Shown one piece after another: positions 33,086-43,614 of a DNA stretch of 64,000 bases. Within the stretch, counting starts at the first letter, position 1. Each line of letters begins with the position of its first letter. The stretch is from the NCBI GenBank assembly GCA_024138015.1, contig JAMXBB010000011.1:75048199-75112198 (forward strand), in the 5' to 3' direction. The stretch is from Lumnitzera littorea. Taxonomy: Eukaryota > Streptophyta > Magnoliopsida > Myrtales > Combretaceae. The translations under genes were made by a program, and so were the position numbers. The notes below the pieces were generated by a model, which ran no database searches, was not told where the DNA came from, and was given only the letters and a program-made list of their open reading frames with translations.

Positions 33086-34140
33086 CTTGCTGAGAAAAGA
33101 GTGAGATCCATTAAAAAGTCGAGCTCGCGATTCATTATTAGGTAAGAGTGAGTACAGTTCAGTTCAATATGGTTAGCCTCTTTTATTGAATTGAACATAA
33201 TATAATGGTTTCGTTTTTTTTTTTTTTAACAAATCAAATTAAATCTAATCATACGTTTCGATTCATAAAATTTTCAAACTTAAAAAAATGATTCGGTTTG
33301 CCATTTAAACTATTGTCACAATATTATTTTATTTTCCTATACATTAATATTATTTTCCATTTGCAATGACCTACGGTTATGCAAGATTTCCGATGGGAAA
33401 AATCAACATGCTTTTTGGGGGCATATTGTGCTGTAAGGTTTTAAGATAATTGTGCCAGAGATCATGTATGGTGAAAAATGGTTCCTAATGAATTCTTTTA
33501 CAAATTAAGTTGAAACTGTCAGTATGATTTATATCAATTTTGAGTTTATCCATCTACTGCATTGGATGAGGATTTTATATTTTAAAGGATGTATATAACC
33601 AATTTCATCTACTAAGTCATGCCTTCGTTGTCATATCTCACTATCATTGATCCTAATTACCAAACAAGAGAAGGTATCTTGATCCTCTAATTTCCAACTG
33701 TAATTGAATCCGATGCTTTATTGTTTGAGGATTCAATGATGACTCATTAACACTGATTTGCTGCAATGGAGGAGAGAACGAGATGGTTTCTGCAATGTGT
33801 AGCAAGTTCCGATCCTTTTGTTCGAAATTTCTTTTCTTTCAGGCTAAACAAAAGCAATTCACCAAGGGCACTCCACTAGAGGAATTAGCCAAAGTCAAGT
33901 ACAGGATAAGGCTACTAAAGAATCCACTTTGAGTAGTTGTTCAATTTTTCTCTTCCTGTCTTCTTTATGGGACCGGGAGACTGTAACCTAAAAAGAAGGT
34001 CTTGGTCTTCCACTTCTTACTCTGAGAACTCAAAAAGTAGGTAAGCTAAGTCTAAGCCAGTCAATGCAACTAGTACCAAGCCCAAGTAAGAAAGCTCGGA
34101 AGCAATGAGAACAGGGAAGCTAGAAAAGGAATACTAGTAG
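33086..34140. other. Intergenic; one stretch of possible organelle origin
   Basis: 33.2-33.8 kb is AT-rich with a T-run (about 33215-33228) and no gene. 33830-34140 is compositionally different (balanced bases, AAGCCCAAGTAAGAAAGCTCGG-type strings) and reminds me of angiosperm mitochondrial spacer DNA. I cannot confirm a mitochondrial source without a search. Confidence 0.3.
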
Positions 34141-34679
34141 TAAGCTAATCCTGAAATGTAAATCCTATTTAAATTTTAAAAAACCTCCTATTTTACTAGT
34201 TAAAAAAAACCTCTCATCCTTCCTTAACAACCCCATCTCCTGTAACCAAGGCAGAAAGAGCATTTGGAAGGGGATTAAGGCCTGTGGATAGGCCATCTAT
34301 TTTCGTTTTTTTTTTTTTTTAAATAGTTGATAGGTTTGGTTTTGTTTGGTTCTCCAAACAGAACCAAAACAGAACAATAAACCGATTGCATTGGATTAAA
34401 TCAAACCTGAACCAAATTAAATGTAAAAAAATCAATCTTTTAATTTGGTTTTATTCAATTTACAGTTTTTTTGTTTAGTTCTTTTGATAAGCGATTTTGT
34501 TGAGTACTTGAATAAGGATAAATTAGTTTAGCTTACTTATATATCATGAAAAAGTGACTGAGTTGATAGGGGATTGCATCTAGGTGTGTTTTGTTGACTT
34601 GTTTATGTATCATTATTTTGAGAGCAATGTAGATTTCTATTATTTGTATTTAGTATTGTGGCTACAGTACTCGAACTAT
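34141..34679. other. AT-rich intergenic
   Basis: No gene seen. Contains a T-run at about 34306-34320 and self-complementary AT-rich strings. Confidence 0.5.
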
Positions 34680-35760
34680 GTTGTTCATAGTTTGGTTAGC
34701 ACTAGTTGACTGGTCAATCGATGACACGTCATATAGGGCGTATATTAGCCTCCAAGCTCGTGAAAGTCGATCGTTGTCAACGTACTTATGGAGATAGCCA
34801 ATTTGATGGCGTCTTATAAAGCATTTTTGAGATGTGTATGGTCAGTAGTTCTGTGGCCTTTTATCTTTGTGAAAGGCACAGTATTTGTCGGGATGCTTGC
34901 GAGTTGAGTATTGCGCCTTTTCTCGTGCCATGCGAGAATGTCTCAGTCTCGGATCTCTATTAGGAACTGGTCTTGTGGTTTTAGGAATTGATGATGCTCC
35001 TTATAGTGTAGGATATTGCCTTTCTTTGCGGACATGCTGTGATCGTTGGGTCGAATCAGCCTATTGTCATTAAGATAAGGACCGAGCCCATCCATAGTAG
35101 ATGGTTGATTCCTCGTCTTTTCTCTTATCCGATAGCTGTTATTCGGATTGTCGGATTGTCTTCGTATTAGGATGTTTTCTTCCTAGCTAGCTAATGTACT
35201 TTATTGCTTGAGCTTGGAATTAGCAAAGTTTTTTGGTTTTTACTTTGTAATGGTGTAAAAGAACTAACATCGAACTCTTAACTCCCATGATGGCAGTATT
35301 GAGTGCTATGTTAATGTCGAGATTCGCTAGATCACGGCAATGGTGAACATAGCCATGTATTCCCAAGGTGTTTTGTCTGATAGTTGGGATGAGCTAGCCA
35401 TTTCAGGTTGTTTGTTGGCCATAAAGTGTTGGAGAAAGACTTTCATCTGGTTTGTTGAAGCTAGATCCGGAGGTCTTGGTATCCTATCTAGGCTATTTTT
35501 GTGAGGCTCTCGAGAAAAGCCTTGCATGCAATGGCATTAGAGACACTAAGGAGCTTCATTTGAGCACAATAATAAGTTAAGTGTATGTTAGGCTTGATAG
35601 TCTCATTATATTGTTCCGGTTGAGGGATTCGTATTTGAGCATGAGGGGACTTGGCTTCGATCGCTTGGACAAAAAGATATTGCCCAATTGTATAGGCATC
35701 TTAGGAGTCAATCTGCTTGGACTCTTTGATGTTAATGAGGTGTTTGATCATGAGATCAAG
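34680..35760 (-). pseudogene. Second Tat-like gag fragment
   Basis: Minus-strand text near 34740-34900 includes 'KYCAFHKDK', the gag K-Y-C-x-F-H motif, followed by decayed sequence. 35327-35760 resembles the gag capsid end in shifting frames ('FSNTLWPTNN', 'YQTKHLG'). Stops are frequent. It is a separate, more decayed copy than element D. Low identity makes the limits approximate. Confidence 0.5.
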
Positions 35761-35769
35761 TTGGTCGAG

Positions 35770-36840
35770 AGATGTATCTTGTAGTGGATATTATGGCTTT
35801 TTTTTTTTTTTTTTTAACTTGCTTAAAGAGCTTAGTTTTACTTGAATTCCAAAGATTTTTTGAAGGATATTTTTTTCTATAGAAATCATTGCATAATTTA
35901 AAAGTAATCATACAATAGATTATAGATTAAACATATTTTTACCTCAATCGAAAATTGAATAGCGAGAAAAATCAAATTGAAGTTGAATATTTCTTTTATA
36001 AAAGTAATAACTCGTCGTTTAAATCTCTCGTACTCATATTACATGTCTCATATGGAATACTAGAAGTTAGAAGACTTGAATATATTATAAGTCATTTAAT
36101 GAGTTAAGCAGAAAAATATGCCATATACTTAGAGTTAAAAGTGATATCATAAGTCAAAATTATCATGCATCAGTTCATATTACTGTTATATATCCATTTG
36201 TACTATATATAAAAATACTGTTATATATCCATTTGTACTATATATAAAAATATACGTCATGTTTGATAGTATAAATGATCATAAAAAGCTTAACTCAATA
36301 GCAAATTGAATTTTTTTCAAGTTGAATTAGTAAATTAAACAATTTAATAAATTTCAGATACCAATGCAATATTATCCCTTAAAAATATGTGATACCTAAG
36401 AAAAAGATGAAAAAGATCGAAATAGACCCGCCAATCTTCTTTTAAGGACCGTGGTAAGAATAATATACTATTGGTAGTTCTGAAGCAAACCCATATTACC
36501 ACTATGCTAATCCTTGCTGTTTTATTATTGTGCTCACTGTAATTTGTAAAATTAACCCTGTAATCATTGATACTCTATGGACCTTCCAAATTGAAAACTA
36601 TGTAATTTAGAAAACTTTTGAAAGGAATTTCACTATCCATTATCACCAACCATTGACACTATGCAGAATTTCATGCGATCAGGAATACAAATTAAAAAAC
36701 AAAATGACGAAACAAATAATTAAAGAAAGGGAAAAAAAAAGTAAAAAAATTTACACGGTGGATTTCTCTTAGCTATTGATGATTGTCTTTCTCCATCCTT
36801 CTCAAGTCCTATCAGCCTCCAAGCCGCGTATTATAGGGCG
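35770..36840. other. Intergenic downstream of HMG-CoA reductase
   Basis: AT-rich, no gene. Includes a T-run near 35797-35816 and the 35-bp tandem duplication at 36181-36250. Confidence 0.6.
36181..36250. repeat. Perfect 35-bp tandem duplication
   Basis: 36181-36215 and 36216-36250 are identical head-to-tail copies starting TACTGTTATATATCCATTTG. Identity suggests recent slippage. Confidence 0.95.
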
Positions 36841-36867
36841 TTTGGTAATTAGGTTTTTCTTTAGCTT

Positions 36868-36873
36868 TTTATT
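36868..36873 (-). terminator. Candidate polyadenylation signal of HMG-CoA reductase
   Basis: AATAAA on the minus strand about 97 nt after the stop codon, a usual distance. The cleavage site would be near 36845. Not tested against transcripts. Confidence 0.5.
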
Positions 36874-36969
36874 TTTCCCCCTTGCGGGGCCAACTTTGCG
36901 TAGATTCATATAGCAGTTAAGGCTTCTGATGCCACAAAGCAGGCAATTATCTATTTGCCTGGTCAAGAA

Positions 36970-37212
36970 TCAAGAGGAAGTTTTGGAAGCATCTTTGTTT
37001 GCCCTATTATACTTCATGTGGCTCTTAACAAGCTGTCCAGCCGCAAGAGCAGACATGAGAGAGAGCTCTCCAGCAAGAACAGAACCAGCCACAATGGTGG
37101 CTAGCAACCTTGAGTTGGTTCCAGGAGCTTCCCTGTTTGCGCCTTTCACACCAAGCAAGTTTAAACATGCTGACTGAGATGCAAGCTGAGTTCCACCCCC
37201 AACTGTACCAAC
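36970..37212 (-). other. HMGR: HMGR exon 3 (coding, stop)
   Basis: Encodes residues 519-598 and the TGA stop at 36972-36970. Carries the second nucleotide-binding motif and catalytic His583. The C-terminus reads Y-N-R-A-N-K-D-A-S-K-T-S-S. Confidence 0.94.
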
Positions 37213-39831
37213 CTGAAAAAAAGAAGGGAAAAAAATCACCTTTAGCGCACATATTATCTACAATCCAAAAGTGTACATTTTGACATGAAAGATATGGTAA
37301 AGATAGTTTGTGATCCTCTGTATGCCAGATATTCCTCCATAAAGCACCATCTCTAGTACAACCAATAATGAATGTGCTAACCTTAGAGTGCCCCAAACCA
37401 TGCACATCTAGAGCTAGACTAGGGGATGCCCCAATAAAACACATGGCCTCTTTCTAAGGGATAAATGCAAGCATAACCAGACATGCAAGAAGAGCATGAG
37501 CAGTTCCTCAGCGGACCTCATTCAAGAGCATCCTAATATATGTTACGGTTTTATCTACTTCATTCTAAAATCATACGATCACGCCTTTTACTATACTAAC
37601 TAGATTGATAAAACAACATGCTTCTGATTTAAATTACCTCAATGGAAGGCATGGTAACAGAGATGTGTAGATCCTTTCCACTATTGACAGCCTCCATCAT
37701 GGTCATACAATGGGAGCTTTCAACGTTTTGAGCAGGATCTTGCCCAGTTGCTATATAAATTGCAGTCACTATGTTACTGGCATGGGCATTGAAACCCCCT
37801 AAAGCACCAGCCATAGCAGAACCAGCAAGATTCTTGAGCATGTTGAGCTCCACCAAGGCTTCAACACTGGTTTTCAAAACCTTATTTACCACATCACCCT
37901 TAATGATAGCCTCACATACAACAGATTTTCCTCTTCCCTCAACCCAATTCACTGCTGCAGGTTTCTTGTCAGCACAGAAGTTACCAGAGATGCCGATGAC
38001 ATCCATGTCAGGGAAATCATTTTGCACGAAATTCAAAACGTTTTGCACTCCTTTAGATACCATGTTCATGCCCATAGCATCACCAGTGCTGCAACAGAAC
38101 CTCATGTACAAATTCTTCCCAGCAATTGTACATTTAATGCTCTGGAGCTGGGCAAACCTGCTAGAGCTGTAGCCAACAGACAAGAACAATCCATCCCAAT
38201 CATATGCAACACATAACATCAATATGAACAATAACTAGACCAACAATCTTGGACGGCCTTTGACAAGATCCAGCACAATGCTTTGAACATAAACATCAGA
38301 TCCGCATGAAGTAAGTAAAATACAGGAATAAAGTATATCATTTTGAGTTCTGATGGTATCAATTAACATCTCAAACTACATCTCTCTTTTGTACTTCTAC
38401 TTATAGAAATAACCTACAAGTCAATGAGAAACACTACTTCCATGAGTTGATGGACATTTCTGTTTCTGAAATTTGGGTGTTTCAAGTTTTACTTTCAGTC
38501 ACCAAAATCATAAATCAGATCATTGAAGTCATAATTAAATACACTATGAAGTTGTTCTCATGAAATTCGACATTGATGATCTGAGTAAAAAATCCTATTT
38601 AGGATGGTCAGAATACTTGTGCCACAAGATGAGTGGAATCCTAGAATTTTCTATGAACCAAGCATTTACAATGATTCTTATAATCCACCTTTCACCCTTT
38701 TTTGTTTCATTTTTAACCTAAATTAAAGGGATATATACAAAGCCAAATAGCCAAACAAACCATAAGCAGGAATTGAAAGTCAAGAACACCAAAACAAAAC
38801 ATGTACCTATTGAAAACAGCCGAGAGTTTCTCAAAGCTCGCGGGACTCTCCAGGAAAAACTTCAACTCTGCAGCCCTCTTTGCGGTCCCAAACCTAACAA
38901 CAGGAGCCCTAGTCATCCCATCCCTCAAAACAACACTAGTAGCACCACCAGATATATAAATAGCCTTACAGCCTCTATTTGTACTAGCCACCAAACACCC
39001 TTCCGTAGTAGCCATTGGAACTGAAAACTCTCTCCCGTCTAGCAACAAAGGCCCTGCAATCCCTACAGGAATCTGCACATACCCAATTGGCATCTCACAA
39101 CACTGCCCTAATATCGACTCATAATCAAAACCTTCCACTGGTAAACCCAAAACAGATTTCCCAGTAATCCGTTGCAATGCTTCGCGGCGGATCACTGCCG
39201 CCCTTTTGCAGTCGCCTAGTTTTGACTCCAAGGAATAAGAAGGGATCGTACCTGCCACAACAGAGTTGATCACCTCCTCATCATCTTGGGATATCGAAAC
39301 TGGCACCGTTTCAATCACTTTCTCTTTAATGGGGTCCAAAGTCTTGACGTTTTGAGCAATTGGACATTCGATTGCTTGCCCACATGGGGGTTTTGTCGCT
39401 TCTTCCCTGAGGATTGTGACCTCTTCCTCGTCATCATCTTCAGTCCAGACATCGGTAGCAGGGCGAAGGATTAAGGAGTGCACGAAATCAATACCAAAGA
39501 ACCCGACGAGGTAAATGAAGGAAGCGACGAGGGCGATGATCGCGGCCATTTCCGGGGCGGTTACAACATGCAGAGGGGTGAAAGTGCGGATCTTTTCGCG
39601 CCACCGGGCAAGTAAGTAGTAGACGACGGAGAAAAAGAGAGTGAAGAACAGGGTATTGGCTATGTACAGGGGAAGAGAGAAAGAGTCTTGCTGGTGCTGG
39701 TGTTGGTTGTGGTGGTGGTGGTGGTGATGGTGGTGGGGTTTGAGAGAGGAAGGGTCCGTGTTTGGGATGATGGGCTTGGTTTTTGGGGAGAACGGGTCAA
39801 CGGGTTTCGTCAACCGCCGGCGTGCGTCCAT
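36970..39831 (-). CDS. HMGR: 3-hydroxy-3-methylglutaryl-CoA reductase (three exons, 598 aa)
   Basis: Catalyses NADPH-dependent reduction of HMG-CoA to mevalonate, the controlling step of the cytosolic isoprenoid pathway, anchored in the ER membrane. Exons (minus): 39831-38807, 38166-37638, 37212-36970, with GT-AG introns of 640 and 425 bp and codons joining in frame. The N-terminus has an R-R-R cluster (4-6), as in plant HMGRs, and a nine-His run (33-41). Two membrane spans lie at about 51-75 and 94-117, then a variable acidic linker. Binding and catalytic residues are present: EMPIGYVQIPVGIAGP, Glu277 in T-T-E-G-C, D-A-M-G-M-N (371-376), Lys409 in D-K-K-P, Asp485 in G-Q-D-P, G-T-V-G-G-G (520-525) and His583 in S-H-M-K-Y-N-R. 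Length is usual for plants. Oddities: Ala589 replaces the phosphorylatable Ser, and Ser342 stands where plants mostly have Arg (codon split by intron 1). All domains are intact, so it is very likely functional. Confidence 0.97.
37213..37637 (-). other. HMGR: HMGR intron 2
   Basis: 425 bp, phase 0, donor GAG|GTAATT, acceptor TTTTTTTCAG|GTT with a polypyrimidine tract. It falls in the conserved P-S-I-E-V-G-T-V-G-G-G stretch. Confidence 0.92.
37638..38166 (-). other. HMGR: HMGR exon 2 (coding)
   Basis: Completes codon 342 and encodes residues 343-518: NADPH-binding, Lys409 and Asp485 motifs. It is open through its whole length without an intron. In the four-exon plant gene model this stretch is, to my knowledge, where another intron would be looked for. 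Confidence 0.93.
38167..38806 (-). other. HMGR: HMGR intron 1
   Basis: 640 bp, starts GTACAT and ends GGCTACAG, AT-rich, phase 2. Its position matches the first intron of plant HMGR genes (just before the S-S-R-F-A motif). Confidence 0.9.
38807..39831 (-). other. HMGR: HMGR exon 1 (coding)
   Basis: Encodes residues 1-341 plus two bases of codon 342: both membrane spans, the linker, and the HMG-CoA-binding and Glu277 motifs. Ends TTCAATAG before donor GTACAT. The ATG at 39831-39829 is preceded by G at -3 and followed by G at +4, a favourable context. It is the first ATG after the predicted transcription start. Confidence 0.93.
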
Positions 39832-39947
39832 AGCTGGTGGTGAGATAGCCGGCGGCGTAAGGTACGCTGGAGACAGAGAGAAGTAGAGAGAGAGGGGTAC
39901 GAGGTTTCAAAAAGAGAATGTCTATCACCTTTCGTGATAGTTAGTTT
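39832..39947 (-). promoter_or_regulatory. HMGR 5' leader, CT-rich
   Basis: About 115 nt between the expected start of transcription (near 39945) and the ATG. Contains a pyrimidine-rich CCCCTCTCTCTCTACTTCTC block, common in plant leaders of strongly expressed genes. No upstream ATG was seen. Confidence 0.55.
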
Positions 39948-39975
39948 GAATGGAGAAGCGTATGTTTTGGAGGGG

Positions 39976-39984
39976 TATTTATAG
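39976..39984 (-). promoter_or_regulatory. HMGR TATA box
   Basis: CTATAAATA on the minus strand, 145 bp upstream of the ATG, giving a leader of about 115 nt. It is a good match to the plant TATA consensus. No further cis elements are claimed. Confidence 0.7.
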
Positions 39985-42890
39985 GATCAGTTGGACAGCG
40001 AAACGCCCCGTGCAAGGGAGAGACAAGAGAGACGAGAAAAACTCAAGTGGGCATATATCCATAATTCTTCATTTTGGCCATCCTGTCATGTCAATTGGCA
40101 GTGAATTCAAAATTATTTTTCCAAACTGGATGCCAAATCCGTTCATTTGGACAATTTATAATGGCTATAAAATTATATATATATATATATTTCATGTCAC
40201 ACATTTTTCTCAAGTTAGATATTATATTTGATAAATTGGAAGATAGGCATAATACTGTCATTTACTAACATGTATCTCTATTACCAGAAACAAAAAAAAA
40301 AAAAAAAAAAACCATGTATCTTAACGTTTTTGAGTTAGCTAATGACACGAAATGGTTTTCATTAGGAGATTTTCGATGATACAGCTTGGAATAAAATAGA
40401 GAGAAATGCCTTTGGTTTTCCATTATTAGCCCATGCAGGTTCCCCTTCCCTTTCCAAGCTCCAACCTAAGTTTAAATTTGTAAGTCTCCAAGAATTGATT
40501 TAATCTAAAATTGGGAGTTTAATTTAATGGGGGGTTTTTTATGATAATACTATTACAATAACAGTAGTATTTATTAATCTAAACCATTAATTTATTGAAA
40601 CTTAATATATACCATCTATCCTATTAAAATCATTTAATACGTTACCTAGATAATAAGTTAATTAATTAATTAAATAGGAAAATAAAAAAAAAAAGCTAAC
40701 CTGCTAACTTTCTATGTAATAGGTTATCTTGACCAACGTTATAATAAAAAAATCCTTAATTTAATAAATAAAATTTCTAGAAACTAATTCAAATGGAAGG
40801 GAATTTACCTATCCTTTTTCAAAATTCACTCTTGTAAGAGACTATTTGCTACTATTGATAGAGGAATGTTACCTTGAGGTCTTTGCAAAATTTCAAGCCT
40901 AAAAATCTAATTGTAATCTCTTAATTATGATAAATAGTATAATAAAAAAAGTAAATCAAACTTAGTTCAAGATTCTCTGGAAATTAAAACCAAACATAAG
41001 AATCCCAAACTCAATGTAGTAACTATTATCTTAATCATTTTATTTTTTTAGTAAAGATTTATTTATCCTTTAAGAAAAAGAAAAGTTTTTAACTTATATA
41101 TACATATACAGATAAATATTACAGTTAGTCTCTTGTTTATCTTTCAAAATTTGGGGTTCTTTTATACATTTAATTAAAAGAAAAATAATTAACGATTGAA
41201 AAAAATAATAAATCTTGTTCATGCTCTTATAACTTAAATAATGGCCTACAAATATATTCTATATTTTCACCTCTGATGTTGCAAACCTACTGAATTTTCA
41301 AGAGTTATGACCCAACAGTCCTACAGTTTACTTGAAGAAATTAGAACTTAGATAACTCTAGTAAAACAAAATTAGTTAATTATTATTTGATTTCTAATGT
41401 GTAATGCTCTCATTGTTTGTTTGGTTGGGTTTAGTAAGAGTGGAATAAAATACATTACTCAAAAAAGAGTGGAATAAAATAATTATTGCTTCCTTATAAA
41501 CCTATTCATATATTTAGTTGTAAGAAAGCTATCTTGCAGAATTGTTATTATTGTTAAATACCCTAAACTACATATTATTTTCTTTTTATACTATATTGAT
41601 ACTTTTATAAAATAGTTTACTAGTGTTATTTATTTAATCTAATAATGGGATACCTTTGTAATTTTGTCCTTAGGTCCGATTTTAAAAGTTTAGTACGTTA
41701 TTTTCCTCCTTTTTCTTTTCTTTCCTCCATTGATTATTTTTACCTATCCTTCTGAACACATACTTCTCCTTCCTTTTATGCATTTAAGGTGAAACTTTAA
41801 TGCATGTTTGTTTCCTTTCAAAATTTTCATTTTGATTGTGTTTTGCCACATCTTGATAGACTTTTAGGGGGGAGAACATTCGACTCAAAGTTCTATCTTT
41901 TAAAGTAGAAAGTAATGCTTTGGTGGATAAGGTTTCAGGTGTTCAAGCAGGGTAACATTTGATTTGCTTGGTTGTATGATGCTTTGAGAGTATGTATTCT
42001 GTATATGAAAGTTCAATGTCAAGGTTTTTTACTACGTTAAAAAGATTTGAAGAGGAGCATCAAGTAAGTCTCGTGACGCTTACATTAATTATGTGATGAG
42101 ATTACGAAATTTGGAATTAAGAATACATTCTTTTTAACAAATTACGAAGGGCTGAGTAGTGAATCATATATTTGTGGGTGTAAGGGTTTAGTTGTAAGGA
42201 TCAAGTATGTGCCTTGTGATAAATTACATTACACATGATTAAGAAAATGACTTTAACTTATATGTATAGGATGATCAGGAGATGTAGGATAGAGAGATGG
42301 AGTATGCGATTTTAGTAAGGTTTTAACACGTACGGTAACAAGTGAAAAAATATAATAGCATTAAACTCCACAATCAATGAAAAATGGGGTAATGTTCTTG
42401 AGGTGTTTTAAGTATTTGATTTTTAAGACAAAGTTTTATCAGAGTAACGCCGTTGATAGGGGTTTCTCTCTTCTCCAAATGAGTAAGTGAAGGGGATATT
42501 TATAAAAGGTGGCAATTAATCCCATCTGTCGAATCGTAATGGTGATAAATGACTATGGTTAAAGTCTTTTAAAAATGGATTTCAAGTGAACTCTTTTAAT
42601 GAGTTTAGACTCAAATAAAGGGTTTTATTATTTTGTTAATGTAAGGCAAAACAAGAAAGTTTGGATTAAATAAACCAATCCAATGAGCCCTACTTCAAAC
42701 CCACCATGCCAAATGTCCATTGATCATCTCAAGTTCTTATGAACTTGAATCTGTAAGCCCTGTTACTTTAGCCTAAAAAGTCAAATGCATTTCGATTATT
42801 AGGTTTAAGGTCTAAATTCATATTTAGCTCTCTACAATATTCTAAATATTAGAATTAAGTTTTTATAAGGGTTAATGATGAGAAGTGGGA
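39985..42890. other. AT-rich intergenic upstream of HMGR
   Basis: No gene seen. Includes an (AT)n run near 40171-40190, an A-run near 40291-40311, and AT-rich sequence to 42.9 kb. GGATATTTATAAAAGG near 42495 is TATA-like, but I could not attach it to a gene or LTR. Confidence 0.55.
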
Positions 42891-42892
42891 AT

Positions 42893-43220
42893 CACTACAA
42901 ATTTGGAGATGTCAATTTGATAATGGATGTTGATTTGATAACAAAGTTAAGGATTTACTATTGTATGTTTTCTTTAGAAGAAGTGGTTGTTTGTACCTTG
43001 AAATCAATTGCGAGTTTAGAGAGGTAAAGTTGACTATTGTAATCGGTTACAAATGGAATTACATCTAGCCACTAAAAGCTAGCTAGCTATGGTTGCTTAT
43101 AACTAACCATATGGTTTTTGCAACAAGTTTTATTAGTTGCATTTGCAACAGACCTGAGCTGCATTAGCAACCAAATTACAATTGGTTTGCAACTAATCAA
43201 TGGCTGCTTTTAGAATTGAC
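42893..43220. mobile_element. Possible CACTA-type transposon end
   Basis: CACTACAAATTTGGAG at 42893 has the CACTA terminal pentamer in the CACTACAA context usual for plant En/Spm elements. It is followed within 300 bp by repeated GTTGCA / TTGCAAC motifs in both orientations (43110-43200), as in subterminal regions. The second end and a 3-bp duplication were not found. Confidence 0.3.
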
Positions 43221-43614
43221 AAAAAAAAATTAATTAATTAATCTTAATTAACTAGTCCTAATTAATCTATTCTGTTAATTAAGATAACGTTATTAATGGT
43301 TATTTTTATTTTTGCTCATAATATCTTTTCATCCTTAAATTATTCTTTTAATAGTATATATATGTATATAATGTATTGAAGTTATACAAAGTTGTCTTAT
43401 ATATATTATACGTACTAATATGGCACAAATATGCAATTACTTATTGAAGGTTAGGAGTAAGAAGGTAATAATAATAATAAGAGCATTATGTTAATAAAAA
43501 ACTGAGATATACCATAGTTTGTTATAAGTTTATAATGATTTCATAGAATGGTATATGATGCATTAACATATAACAAAATATTTTACTATAATAATGATTT
43601 ATGTCCAACTAATA
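43221..43614. other. AT-rich intergenic
   Basis: Short TA-rich strings, no gene seen. Confidence 0.5.

Noticed and set aside
37025..37444. 139-codon minus-strand frame
   Set aside because: Out-of-frame reading across HMGR intron 2 and exon 3; the correct frame gives the conserved C-terminus.
37771..38172. 133-codon plus-strand open stretch
   Set aside because: Antisense shadow of HMGR exon 2.
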